Source: Stenotrophomonas maltophilia
Lineage (GTDB): Bacteria; Pseudomonadota; Gammaproteobacteria; Xanthomonadales; Xanthomonadaceae
NCBI RefSeq assembly: GCF_004684085.1
Contig: NZ_SRHZ01000048.1
Location: forward strand, 62,001 to 126,000
DNA: 64,000 bases
Direction: 5' to 3'
Shown piece after piece: positions 1 to 8,085 of this stretch. The position numbers and the translations under genes are program-made. Positions within the stretch are counted from its first letter, which is position 1. The number at the start of each line of letters is the position of its first letter. Under the pieces are notes generated by a model. That model searched no databases, was not told the DNA's origin, and worked only from the letters and a program-made list of their open reading frames with translations.

Positions 1-973
1 GCTCGCCGCGGTAACGCCCGTGCTTGCGACCCTGGCTGAGCTGCCGGCCCAGGCCGCGGGTAAAGGCCTCGACGCTGCCCTCGCCGGCCGCCACGCGCAG
101 CGGCAACACATTCATCACCATCGCCGGCACCCGCGCCGACGCGTTGCCGAGCCGCCCCATGTAGGGCACACCCAGCACCACTTCATCGGCCGCGCTCATC
201 CGCCGCAGGTACTCGGCCGACAACGCGGCCAGCACATCCGGCCAGGGCTGCAGCCAACGTACCGAAGCGTGTAACAGCTGCTCACGGAATGCCGCATCGA
301 GCGGCTGCACCCAGCGCAACGCGTCGTCACTGGCCGCGAGCGTACCGGCCAGGCCGACGCCCGCCGGTGCGCCCTGCATATGCTCGCGCCACCACTGCCC
401 GGCCTGCGTGCGGCGCGGGTCGGCACGATAGGCGGCATCATCGGCCAGCACGCCCGCCAGCCCCGGCAGTGGCTCACCCGTGCGACCGGCATACAACGCG
501 CACACGCGATCGGTGAACAGCGCCATGCCGTAACCATCGGTGGCCAGATGATGCACGCGCAGGTACCAGACCCAGCACTGCCCGCCCAGTTCAAGCAGCA
601 CCTGCTGACTGATCCGGTCGCGGGTGGGATCGACCGGACTCAGCCGGTCGGCATGCATCAAGCTGCGTGCCGCTGCGGCGGGATCCGCCTCGGCGGAAAC
701 ATCACGCACCGAAAGCAGGGGCACGTGTGCCGAATCATGCCACTGCAGCGGCTGGCCATCGGCCCCTTCGGCAAAGCGCAGTGCAAAGGCCTGGGCCTCG
801 CCCGCAGCCTGGTCTGCCGCTGCGACGAACGCGGCCACGTCCAGCGGGCCGTCGATCCACACCGCGTGCGCGGTATTGAATGACGGGTTGTCCGGTGCCA
901 GCCGCTGTGCGAACCACAGTCCGGCCTGAGCCTCGGTCAGCGCCACCGGCGTGGCCAGCGCGACGGCGTTCAT
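1..973 (-). CDS. NRPS condensation-domain protein of siderophore operon (3' end outside window)
   Basis: Only the first 324 or so residues are in the window. They form a nonribosomal peptide synthetase condensation domain, with the catalytic motif HHLATDGYG visible about 145 residues in and N-terminal TEAQAGLWFAQRL typical of EntF-type condensation domains. In EntF-like enzymes this domain joins the aryl group carried by the neighbouring carrier protein to an amino acid. The ATG at 971-973 overlaps the carrier-protein stop by 4 nt, so it is probably translationally coupled. Whether adenylation, carrier and thioesterase domains follow, as in EntF, cannot be seen. Confidence 0.85.
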   Translation of the reverse strand, partial: MNAVALATPVALTEAQAGLWFAQRLAPDNPSFNTAHAVWIDGPLDVAAFVAAADQAAGEAQAFALRFAEGADGQPLQWHDSAHVPLLSVRDVSAEADPAAAARSLMHADRLSPVDPTRDRISQQVLLELGGQCWVWYLRVHHLATDGYGMALFTDRVCALYAGRTGEPLPGLAGVLADDAAYRADPRRTQAGQWWREHMQGAPAGVGLAGTLAASDDALRWVQPLDAAFREQLLHASVRWLQPWPDVLAALSAEYLRRMSAADEVVLGVPYMGRLGNASARVPAMVMNVLPLRVAAGEGSVEAFTRGLGRQLSQGRKHGRYRGE

Positions 974-1230
974 GCGTTCTGCGCGGCCTGCAGCGTCTGC
1001 ACCACGTTCCACCACTGGCGCAGCGTGGTGTGTTCGGCCAACTGCGAGAACTCCAGCGGCAGGCCGGTGTTGCCCCAGGCCAGGACCAGGCCGAGCATGC
1101 GCATCGAATCCAGGTCCAGGTCGATCAGGTTGTCGTCGTCACCGATCTCGGCCGGCGTGCACTCCAGCACGCGCGCCACATCGGCACGCATCCGCTCCAG
1201 ATCCAGCACCTCACCGGTGGCTGCCATCAC
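970..1230 (-). CDS. stand-alone aryl carrier protein (EntB C-terminal-type)
   Basis: Small acyl carrier protein of 86 residues with the phosphopantetheine site in DLDLDSMRML (Ser42). It probably carries 2,3-dihydroxybenzoate, loaded by the adjacent EntE-like ligase and delivered to the condensation protein downstream. In enterobactin systems this domain is normally the C-terminal half of EntB; here it is a separate gene. The GTG at 1228-1230 is preferred over the next-codon ATG because it gives a 4-nt overlap with the isochorismatase stop, like the other junctions of the operon. Function is inferred from motif and context. Confidence 0.87.
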   Translation of the reverse strand: MMAATGEVLDLERMRADVARVLECTPAEIGDDDNLIDLDLDSMRMLGLVLAWGNTGLPLEFSQLAEHTTLRQWWNVVQTLQAAQNA

Positions 1231-1859
1231 AGCACCTCCAGCAGCTGGTCGGTGGTCATCGGCACACCACAGGTGCGCGCGATCCAGTGCAGCGCCTGAT
1301 CGTGGTCGGCGCGCGAGAAGTCCGCCACCGCATCGGCGGCGATGAAGGCCTCGATATCACGCTGGAAGGCCTCGACCACGGTCGCGGTGCAGCCGATATG
1401 GGCGTACACGCCGGTCACCAGCAGCTGGTCGCGCCCACGTACCCGCATCAGCGTCTCCAGGTTGCTGCGCTGGAACGCGCTGTAGCGGTGCTTCACCAGC
1501 ACGTGCTCGCCCGGCTGGGGTGCCAGCGCCTCGATGATCGGTTCGTGATCGGCGCTGCGGCGCATGCCCGGTCCCCACAGGTCGGCCTGCAGGCCACGGT
1601 CACGGCGATCCTGGTCGCCATGCTGGGCGGTGTAGAACACCGGAATGCCGTGCGCGCGGCAATGCGCCAACAAGCGTGCGATATTGTCCACGGCCGGCCG
1701 CAGCGGCGCGTTGCCAGCGTCGAATGCGGCCAGGAAGTAACGCTGCATGTCGTGCACCAGCAGCGCAATGCGATCACGCTGCGGGCGCCACGGGCCGCGC
1801 GCCTGCGGGAGTTCAGCGGCGGTCGGCAAGGGATAATCGGTGATACGGGGCAGCGCCAT
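1227..1859 (-). CDS. entB: isochorismatase (EntB N-terminal-type)
   Basis: Converts isochorismate to 2,3-dihydro-2,3-dihydroxybenzoate plus pyruvate in catecholate siderophore synthesis. The 210 residues cover only the isochorismatase domain. The expected catalytic triad is visible: Asp37 in LLVHDMQRYF, Lys123 in VLVKHRYSAF and Cys157 in GVYAHIGCTA. The N-terminal [12 protein letters not shown] resembles EntB/DhbB. It lacks the C-terminal aryl carrier domain, which is encoded by the next gene. The ATG overlaps the ligase stop by 4 nt. A 2,3-dihydro-DHB dehydrogenase (entA) is not in the window and would be expected nearby. Confidence 0.93.
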   Translation of the reverse strand: MALPRITDYPLPTAAELPQARGPWRPQRDRIALLVHDMQRYFLAAFDAGNAPLRPAVDNIARLLAHCRAHGIPVFYTAQHGDQDRRDRGLQADLWGPGMRRSADHEPIIEALAPQPGEHVLVKHRYSAFQRSNLETLMRVRGRDQLLVTGVYAHIGCTATVVEAFQRDIEAFIAADAVADFSRADHDQALHWIARTCGVPMTTDQLLEVL

Positions 1860-3511
1860 CAGCGCGTTCCTCCTGTCTGTAGCAGATGACGCGCGCGCAG
1901 CTGCGCGCGCAGTTCGCGGCGACTGATCTTGCCGACCGCAGTGGTATCGAAGCTGTCGACGAACACGATCTGGTCCGGCACCTTGAACCCCGCCAGGCCG
2001 CGCCCGCGCATCCAGGACTTCAGCGCCGGCGCCTTGAACGGTTCGCCCTGCGGAATCACGAAGGCGCAGCTGCGCTCGCCCAGATACTCATCGGGAATGG
2101 AGACCACGGCGGCGTCGAACACGCCGGGGTGGGCCAGCAGATGATCTTCAATCTCTTCGGCGGAGATCTTCTCGCCGGCGCGGTTGATGTGGTCACCCGC
2201 ACGTCCCTGCACCACCAGGTAGCCTCCGGGCAGCTGCTGCACACGGTCGCCGGTGCGATAGAAGCCGTCGTCGGTGAACGATCGCGCATTGGCCACCGCA
2301 TCGTTGTGGTAGCCACGGATGGTGTACGGGCCACGGGTGAGCAGATGCCCCACCTCGCCTTCGGCCACCGGCTGGTCATGGTCATCAACCACGCGCACTT
2401 CATCATCCGGACTGATCGGCCGGCCCTGGCAGGCCACGATCAGCTCCTCCGGATCATCCAGCCGCGTGTAGTTGACCAGGCCTTCGGCCATGCCGAACAC
2501 CTGCTGCAGCGTGCAGCCAAGACCGTCGATCACCCGCCGTGCGGCTTCCGGCACCAGTTTGGCGCCGCCTACCTGTAGTACCTGCAGGCTGGACAGGTCA
2601 TGCTTGCTCGTAGCCGCGGCCTGTGCCCACAGCAGCGCCAGCGGCGGCACCAGTCCGCAGCAGGTCACCTGTTCACGGGCGATCAGCGGGAAGGCCGCAT
2701 CCGGCCCGGGGCCGGGGCTGAGCACCACGCGGGCACCGGCATACAGCGCGCCGAAGAAACCGGGCGAGCTCATCGGGAAATTGTGTGCGGCCGGCAGCGC
2801 GACCAGGTAGACGCTGTCGCGGTCGATGCCGCAGAGGTCATTGCTGGCACGGAACGAATAGATGTAGTCGTCGTGCGTGCGCGGGATCAGCTTGGACAGC
2901 CCGGTGCTGCCGCCGGAAATCTGCAGGAACGCCACCGTCTGCGGGTCCGGATCGGGCGGCAGCTGGCTGCGATCGCCCTGCAGTGCGTCCAGCGCGATGA
3001 ACTCCGCCGCATCGCCGTCGATCACCACATGGCGAACTGCCGGCACTTCGGCCTGCAGCGCCCGCGCCAGCCCGCGATGATCGAAGCCATCGTGCAGCTC
3101 GGTGGTGATGTAGGCACTGGCTTCGGCCTTGTTGGCGAAGTGCACCAGCTCGGTGATGCGATGCGCCGGCAACGCGTACACCGGCACCAGCCCGGCGCGG
3201 AACAGCCCACAGACCGTGCTGATGAAGCCTGCGGTGTTGCCCAGCTGCACCAGCACCCGTTCGCCGGGTTGCAGGCCCAGCGTCAGCAGGCCGGCACCGA
3301 TCCGCCCGGCCTCGTGCCACAGCTGTGCATAGCTCAGGCGGACATCACCGGCGACCACCGCGATGTCGTCGGCATAGCGTTCCGCACGTTCGCGCAGGAA
3401 CGCCGGAAAGGTCTCGCCACGCCAGTGCCCAGCCTCGCGATAGCGCGCCACCAGCGCGTCGGGCCACACCTGCTGCAGTGGCAGGCGGGAGGAATCAGCG
3501 GAGGTGTTCAT
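1859..3511 (-). CDS. entE: 2,3-dihydroxybenzoate-AMP ligase
   Basis: Adenylates 2,3-dihydroxybenzoate and loads it on the aryl carrier protein. The 550-residue length is normal for EntE/DhbE. The AMP-binding P-loop appears as [19 protein letters not shown], followed by [15 protein letters not shown], the YRTGDRV region and a C-terminal [14 protein letters not shown] hinge with catalytic Lys near the end in [12 protein letters not shown]-terminal [15 protein letters not shown] matches DHB ligases rather than general acyl-CoA ligases. It overlaps both neighbours by 4 nt. Confidence 0.94.
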   Translation of the reverse strand: MNTSADSSRLPLQQVWPDALVARYREAGHWRGETFPAFLRERAERYADDIAVVAGDVRLSYAQLWHEAGRIGAGLLTLGLQPGERVLVQLGNTAGFISTVCGLFRAGLVPVYALPAHRITELVHFANKAEASAYITTELHDGFDHRGLARALQAEVPAVRHVVIDGDAAEFIALDALQGDRSQLPPDPDPQTVAFLQISGGSTGLSKLIPRTHDDYIYSFRASNDLCGIDRDSVYLVALPAAHNFPMSSPGFFGALYAGARVVLSPGPGPDAAFPLIAREQVTCCGLVPPLALLWAQAAATSKHDLSSLQVLQVGGAKLVPEAARRVIDGLGCTLQQVFGMAEGLVNYTRLDDPEELIVACQGRPISPDDEVRVVDDHDQPVAEGEVGHLLTRGPYTIRGYHNDAVANARSFTDDGFYRTGDRVQQLPGGYLVVQGRAGDHINRAGEKISAEEIEDHLLAHPGVFDAAVVSIPDEYLGERSCAFVIPQGEPFKAPALKSWMRGRGLAGFKVPDQIVFVDSFDTTAVGKISRRELRAQLRARHLLQTGGTR

Positions 3512-4701
3512 GCTGCGGGCTCGATGGTAGGCACGGAGTCATGGACACCCAGCGCGTTCAACAGGGCAGCGAACTTCGCTGCGGTTTCGGCCACCTCGGC
3601 CTCGGGTTGCGATTCGGCGACGATGCCGGCGCCCGCGTACAGGCGCAGCTGCGTGCCCTGCAGGCGCGCGCAGCGGATCGCCACGTACCAGTCACCGTCA
3701 CCCTGTGCGTCCAACCAACCCACGGCGCCGGCATAGAAGCCGCGCGGCACCGGCTCCAGTTCGCGGATGCGCTGCAGCGCCGCCAACCGCGGCGTACCGC
3801 AGACCGCCGGCGTGGGGTGCAGCTGCGCCAGCAGTTCGGCGGCAGACGTCTGCGGATCCTTCAGCGTGGCGTGGATGCGGGTTCCCAGATGCCACATGCT
3901 GGCGGTGGCATGCAGCACCGGGCGCGGCTGTGCATCGATGTGGCTGCAGTACGGTGCAAGGCCCTCGACGATGGCTTCGACCACATGGCGGTGCTCGTCG
4001 TGGTCCTTGGTCGAGGCCAGCAGCGCCTGCGCGGCACGCTCGTCCTCGGCGGCATCGGCGCTGCGCCGCGCGGAGCCCGCCAGCGGATGTGACAACAGTC
4101 CGGCGCCGCGCTTGCGCAGCAGCAGTTCCGGCGTTGCCCCCACCAGCCAGGCCGGGGCCTGGCCCAGCTCCACCGGCAACGGCACCGCGTAGGTCGCCAC
4201 CGACGGATCCGCGCCCAGGCGTGCCAGCAGCACATCCGGAGACAGCGCCTGGCGGGTGCGCGCCAGCAGGCTGCGCGCCAGCACCACCTTGTGCAGGTTC
4301 TGCTCGGGCGCACGCAGGGCCTGCACCGCCGCGGCAACCGCTGACGCATAGTCCTGCGGCGCAGGCTCGGCCCGCAGGGCGCCGTCCATCGGCGGTGCGG
4401 CCTGCGGCTGCAGTGCCAGCGCCGGCAGCAGGCGCTCGGGCTGGTACAACGCATCGTCCGCACGCGGTTCGAACGGCACCGCGCCAACCAGAAGGCCCGG
4501 GCCGCCACGCTGCTGGGCAAAAAATTCCGAGACGCGTTCTGCCAATGTCGCCAGTGCACCGGACGGCAGCGCGGCGCGGCAACCGCGTGCGTGCACATGC
4601 TGGCCCGCATGCTGCAGCAGGAACAGCGACGCGTCGTCGGTGCTCTCCAGCGCTGCTGATGCAGTCTCCGGCCACGTGCCCTGCATTAGGGAATCGTTCA
4701 T
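3508..4701 (-). CDS. entC: isochorismate synthase
   Basis: Commits chorismate to the siderophore pathway by converting it to isochorismate. The chorismate-binding fold is shown by [55 protein letters not shown] and [13 protein letters not shown]. The 397-residue length fits EntC/DhbC. An in-frame extension to 4740 is possible, but ATG 4699-4701 has a strong AAGGAGA Shine-Dalgarno and overlaps the exporter stop by 4 nt, so it is preferred. First biosynthetic gene of the operon. Confidence 0.93.
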   Translation of the reverse strand: MNDSLMQGTWPETASAALESTDDASLFLLQHAGQHVHARGCRAALPSGALATLAERVSEFFAQQRGGPGLLVGAVPFEPRADDALYQPERLLPALALQPQAAPPMDGALRAEPAPQDYASAVAAAVQALRAPEQNLHKVVLARSLLARTRQALSPDVLLARLGADPSVATYAVPLPVELGQAPAWLVGATPELLLRKRGAGLLSHPLAGSARRSADAAEDERAAQALLASTKDHDEHRHVVEAIVEGLAPYCSHIDAQPRPVLHATASMWHLGTRIHATLKDPQTSAAELLAQLHPTPAVCGTPRLAALQRIRELEPVPRGFYAGAVGWLDAQGDGDWYVAIRCARLQGTQLRLYAGAGIVAESQPEAEVAETAAKFAALLNALGVHDSVPTIEPAA

Positions 4702-5894
4702 GGGGTCTCCTTCATCTGATGCGCTGCGGCCAGCGCGCACAGCAACAGCAGCAGCGCGCCCACCAGCAGGTAAGGCAGGCTGGGCCCGCCGCGATACAAC
4801 AGCGTGCCGAGCATCGGCCCGGCCACCATGCCCAGCCCCTGCGCGGCCGCCACCGTGCCGGCCGCGGCGCCCTGCTCGTGCGCCTCCACCGCATCGGCGG
4901 CCAGCGCCTGGAAGGAGGGAAATACGAAGCCCATGCCGAACGCGGCCAGCGCATACGCCGCCGGCAACTGCCAGGCCTGCTGCACGCCCGCCACCGAAGC
5001 AAAGCCGATGCCGGAAATGAGGGCGCCGAGGACGATCCAGCGGCGTGGGTGTACCTCCAGCTTCATCACCAGCGCCTGCGCCAGGATCAGGCCGACGCCG
5101 ACCGCGGTGAGTGCGATGCCGGCCATGCGTGCACCGGCCGCCGCATCCAGGCCCAGGCGGTCAATCGCGAAGAAACCGACCGTGACCTGCGCGATGGTCA
5201 CCGAAACCATGGCGATGAACGCAGCCAGCTGCGGCAGGCGCAGGCGCGTGTCGAGGCGACTCATCGGCGCCCGGCGCTGTGCAGACGCGCCCTCCACGGG
5301 CGGTGTAGCCGGCAGCCGCCATGCCAGCAATGCCAGCGCCAGCAGCGGCAGCAGCGCGGCCACGTACAGCGCCAGCGATAGGTTCGTGTAGGCCAGCCAG
5401 CCTGCGGCGGCCGGGCCGAGCACCATGCCCAGCGCGTTGGCGCTGCCCAGGCGGGCGAGGAATTTCGCACGCTGTCCGGTCGGTGCCTTGTCGGCGATCA
5501 GCGCAGCAGCGGTAGGAGGTACCGCCGCGTAGAACAGGCCGATCAGGCCACGCGCACCGACCAGCACCAGCACCGACACCAGAACGGGTGGCACCGCCTG
5601 CAGGGCAACGTCGATGAACACTGCCAGCGCGATGTAGACCACGGTGTAGGCACTCATCGCCAGCATCAGTACGCGCTTGCGGCCGATGCGGTCGCTGAGC
5701 TGGCCCCAGGGGCGCGCGGCCAGCATCCACAACACGCCTGCAGCGGTGACTGACAGGCCGGCATGCCACTCGGACAAGCCGAGCATGCGGACCACTGGGC
5801 CGATCACAGCGACGAAGGACATCATCGCCATGGTGCCGATCAGGGCAGCCAACACCAACGCCGGCAAGCCGGGAACGACGGGACGTGCGTGCAT
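4698..5894 (-). CDS. MFS transporter, probable catecholate siderophore exporter
   Basis: Integral membrane protein of 398 residues with about 12 hydrophobic segments. The MFS signature between helices 2 and 3 is clear in GQLSDRIGRKRVLML. As first gene of the siderophore operon it is probably the exporter, in the role of EntS, but substrate specificity cannot be read from sequence. The start at ATG 5892-5894 is chosen because the following LPALVLAALIGTMAMMSF begins helix 1; a 20-residue in-frame extension upstream is Cys/Arg-rich and unlikely. The leader carries a Fur-like palindrome. Confidence 0.85.
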   Translation of the reverse strand: MHARPVVPGLPALVLAALIGTMAMMSFVAVIGPVVRMLGLSEWHAGLSVTAAGVLWMLAARPWGQLSDRIGRKRVLMLAMSAYTVVYIALAVFIDVALQAVPPVLVSVLVLVGARGLIGLFYAAVPPTAAALIADKAPTGQRAKFLARLGSANALGMVLGPAAAGWLAYTNLSLALYVAALLPLLALALLAWRLPATPPVEGASAQRRAPMSRLDTRLRLPQLAAFIAMVSVTIAQVTVGFFAIDRLGLDAAAGARMAGIALTAVGVGLILAQALVMKLEVHPRRWIVLGALISGIGFASVAGVQQAWQLPAAYALAAFGMGFVFPSFQALAADAVEAHEQGAAAGTVAAAQGLGMVAGPMLGTLLYRGGPSLPYLLVGALLLLLCALAAAHQMKETP

Positions 5895-5999
5895 GGAACA
5901 CCAGCCGTAACAGGAAAGGATTGGACGGGCGCATCTACACGCCCCGCCCGGCATCCGTCCTGCTCAGGACCGAACGCCACCCTCAAATGATAACGGCTC

Positions 6000-6033
6000 G
6001 TATTTGCATTTGATACCCATTCTCTTGAATGGG
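6000..6033 (-). promoter_or_regulatory. candidate Fur box and hairpin upstream of the siderophore operon
   Basis: On the minus strand positions 6016-6000 read GTATCAAATGCAAATAC, an AT-rich imperfect palindrome like Fur boxes. The same core recurs at 6398-6417. Next to it CCCATTC (6016-6022) and GAATGGG (6027-6033) form a 7-bp inverted repeat with a 4-nt loop. Iron repression of such operons by Fur is well established in the enterobactin class; the exact site here is inferred. Confidence 0.5.
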
Positions 6034-6048
6034 CATGCAACAGTAGGT

Positions 6049-6360
6049 TCAGCGCATTGCACGCAGGCCCAACAGACCACGGCGCTTGAACCACCATTCC
6101 AGCGGCAGCGTCACCAGCGGCGGGATCGCCGCCAGCAGCGCCAGGGCACTGGCCCACCACGGCCAGCGCAGGCGCACTGCCGCAAACAGGGTGACTGCCA
6201 CATAGACCAGGAAGGCCACGCCGTGCAGCGGCCCGAACAGCTTCACCAGCGCGACGTTGGCCATCGGGCCGTACTTCATCCACATGCCGATGAGCAGGCC
6301 GGCCCAGGTCACAGCCTCGATGAAAGCGACCGCGGCGAACAGGCGTCCGGTCGGGTGCAT
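6049..6360 (-). CDS. DUF3817-type small integral membrane protein
   Basis: A 103-residue membrane protein with three hydrophobic segments (AAVAFIEAVTWAGLLIGMW, LHGVAFLVYVAVTLFAAV, WWASALALLAAIPPLVTL). The N-terminal FIEAVTW and central KLFGPLHGVAFLVY pattern match DUF3817 proteins, whose function is unknown. ATG 6358-6360 gives the usual family length; ATG 6391-6393 would add 11 residues, and neither has a strong ribosome site. A Fur-like palindrome lies just upstream, so iron control is possible. It is transcribed toward the siderophore operon. Confidence 0.72.
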   Translation of the reverse strand: MHPTGRLFAAVAFIEAVTWAGLLIGMWMKYGPMANVALVKLFGPLHGVAFLVYVAVTLFAAVRLRWPWWASALALLAAIPPLVTLPLEWWFKRRGLLGLRAMR

Positions 6361-6397
6361 GGGGGAACGTTGGGTCACGCGGGGCTCCGGCATCGGG

Positions 6398-6417
6398 GTA
6401 TCAAATGCGAATGATAC
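6398..6417. promoter_or_regulatory. candidate Fur box
   Basis: GTATCA and TGATAC form a perfect 6-bp inverted repeat around AATGCGAA. The stretch GTATCAAATGC(G/A)AAT is shared with the site upstream of the siderophore exporter at 6000-6016. It sits immediately upstream of the DUF3817 gene. Regulator assignment is an inference from AT-rich dyad symmetry and context. Confidence 0.45.
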
Positions 6418-6446
6418 GCAGATGCGAACGTTCCGGACACCGGCGG

Positions 6447-6518
6447 GTAGCGCCGGGCCATGCCCGGCGAGCGCAGCGGCGGCGACGATAGGGCGTGTCC
6501 ACCAAGGTGGACACCTAC
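6447..6518. repeat. inverted pair of SMAG-like REP palindromes
   Basis: A GTAG-footed palindrome (GTAGCGCCGGGCCATGCCCG..., 6447-6470, plus strand) faces a second one on the minus strand (6494-6518; GTAGGTGTCCACC... as read on the minus strand). Both have the GTAG foot plus GC-rich stem typical of the S. maltophilia REP family. The CTA at 6515-6517 is also the stop codon of the downstream oxidoreductase gene. Confidence 0.85.
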
Positions 6519-7450
6519 CGGAGCATATGCGGCAGAACCTGCTCACCAATCTCGCGCAGCACCGCGTCCATCGGTCGCCCGTTGTCGACCAGATTGAACA
6601 TCACATGCGCCACGCCCTGCGCATGCACGCGCAGCAGATAGTCACGCAGGCCATCGCGGCCGACCTTCAGACCCAGCGGCAGCGGCGCGGCTGGCGCTTG
6701 CGGATCCGCCTGCAGATCCAGCAGCATCGACTGCACGAACGGCTTGCCTGGTCCACCGCGCTGCACCAGCGCCTGCTGCCACAGGCCGATGCGTCCTTCC
6801 TGCGCGGCCTCCTCGCGGTGATAGGTGGCCCAGCCTTCGGCCTCGCGCGCGATCCACTGCAGGCTCTGCCGCGCGGTACCCACCACCAGCATCGGAATGT
6901 GCGCTGCCGGCGCCGGCAGCACGTCGAAGCCACCCGTCGCCTGCAGTACGGCGGTCCGCTCATCGGCCTCTGGCGACAGCGCCGCGCGCAACAACGTCCA
7001 GCGTTCACGGAACGTCGCCGCCCTGCCCTCCAGATCCTCGCCAAATGCGGCGAACTCTTCCGGACGGTCACCCGAACCCAGTCCCAGCACGAAGCGTCCG
7101 CCGCTGATCCGGTCCAGGCTCAAGGCCGACTTCGCCACCTGCAGCGGCTGGCGCAATGGCAGCACGATGGCTGCGCTGCCGACCACGATGCGCTCGGTCG
7201 CAGCGGCCAGCATGCCCAGCCACAGAAACGGGTCATCCAGCGCGCTCGCTGTCGCGTCCGGACCCTGCGGCACCATCAACGGGACGTCGCGCGTCCACAA
7301 CGCGGCAAAGCCCAGGTCATCGGCCAGTCGCGCGATGCGTCGCGCCTCACGCGGATCGGCCAACCCATGCGACGCCACCGGCGTCATCAGGCCCAGGCTC
7401 AAACCCTGTTGCGGAAACAAGGCAGCGTATGCAGGATTGAAATCACTCAT
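6515..7450 (-). CDS. luciferase-like (LLM class) flavin-dependent oxidoreductase
   Basis: A 311-residue protein with the luciferase-like monooxygenase TIM-barrel pattern: N-terminal LSLGLMTPVASHG, ARLADDLGFAALWTRDVP, then AAATERIVVGSAAIVLPLRQP, LDRISGGRFVLGLGSGD and WTLLRAAL. Such enzymes use FMNH2 or F420; the substrate cannot be told. The gene is monocistronic and divergent from the acetyltransferase gene. Its TAG stop is supplied by the foot of a REP element, so the last codons may reflect REP insertion. Confidence 0.86.
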   Translation of the reverse strand: MSDFNPAYAALFPQQGLSLGLMTPVASHGLADPREARRIARLADDLGFAALWTRDVPLMVPQGPDATASALDDPFLWLGMLAAATERIVVGSAAIVLPLRQPLQVAKSALSLDRISGGRFVLGLGSGDRPEEFAAFGEDLEGRAATFRERWTLLRAALSPEADERTAVLQATGGFDVLPAPAAHIPMLVVGTARQSLQWIAREAEGWATYHREEAAQEGRIGLWQQALVQRGGPGKPFVQSMLLDLQADPQAPAAPLPLGLKVGRDGLRDYLLRVHAQGVAHVMFNLVDNGRPMDAVLREIGEQVLPHMLR

Positions 7451-7516
7451 GCCGCCAGCTTAGCGTGCAGGCCTGCAGCAACGATGACGCGCCGCCCACC
7501 ACCGGAAGAACACTGC

Positions 7517-7966
7517 ATGCCGAGGATCCGCCCTGCCCACGCCGATGACCTGCCCGCGATCAGCGCGGTGTGCCTGGCTGCGTTCACTGCGGCGGTCGCG
7601 CCTTCGCTCAGCGCGGCCGGCATCGCCACCTTCGGCAGTGTCGCCGCTGCCGAAGCGTTCGGCGCGCGCCTGCAGGGCGACAACCACATCCTGGTGGCCG
7701 AGCAGGACGGCCGTGTCGTCGGCGTGATCGAACTGAAGGAGGGCCGGCACCTTGCGATGCTGTTCGTCGATCCCGCCTGCCAGGGCCAGGGCATCGGCCA
7801 TGCTTTGTTCGAGGCGGTGCTTCCACAGGTGCGCGAGCCGGTCATGACCGTGCGCGCCTCGCTCAATGCAGTACCGACCTACCTGCGCTATGGCTTTGCG
7901 CTGGACGGTGACGTCGGCGAGTTCAATGGGTTGGTGTATCAGCAGATGGTGCGGGCAGCGGCCTGA
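7517..7966 (+). CDS. GNAT family N-acetyltransferase
   Basis: A 149-residue GNAT-fold protein: N-terminal MPRIRPAHADDLPAI, the HILVAEQDGRVVGVIEL strand pair and the acetyl-CoA binding loop DPACQGQGIGHALFEAVL (Q/RxxGxG/A motif), ending with AVPTYLRYGFALDG. The acceptor substrate is unknown. ATG 7517 is chosen because motif A falls at the usual distance and GGAAGA lies upstream. Transcribed away from the LLM gene. Confidence 0.85.
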   Translation: MPRIRPAHADDLPAISAVCLAAFTAAVAPSLSAAGIATFGSVAAAEAFGARLQGDNHILVAEQDGRVVGVIELKEGRHLAMLFVDPACQGQGIGHALFEAVLPQVREPVMTVRASLNAVPTYLRYGFALDGDVGEFNGLVYQQMVRAAA

Positions 7967-8085
7967 AGGCATTCGCGGGGCAATGCCCGGCGGGCGTCAT
8001 GCCCTGCAGCACGCCCGTCATAAGTAAACTGAATCAGCAGGCTCCCCGGCCGTTCCTACAATGGCCTGTCACCCTGCCCTTCGAG

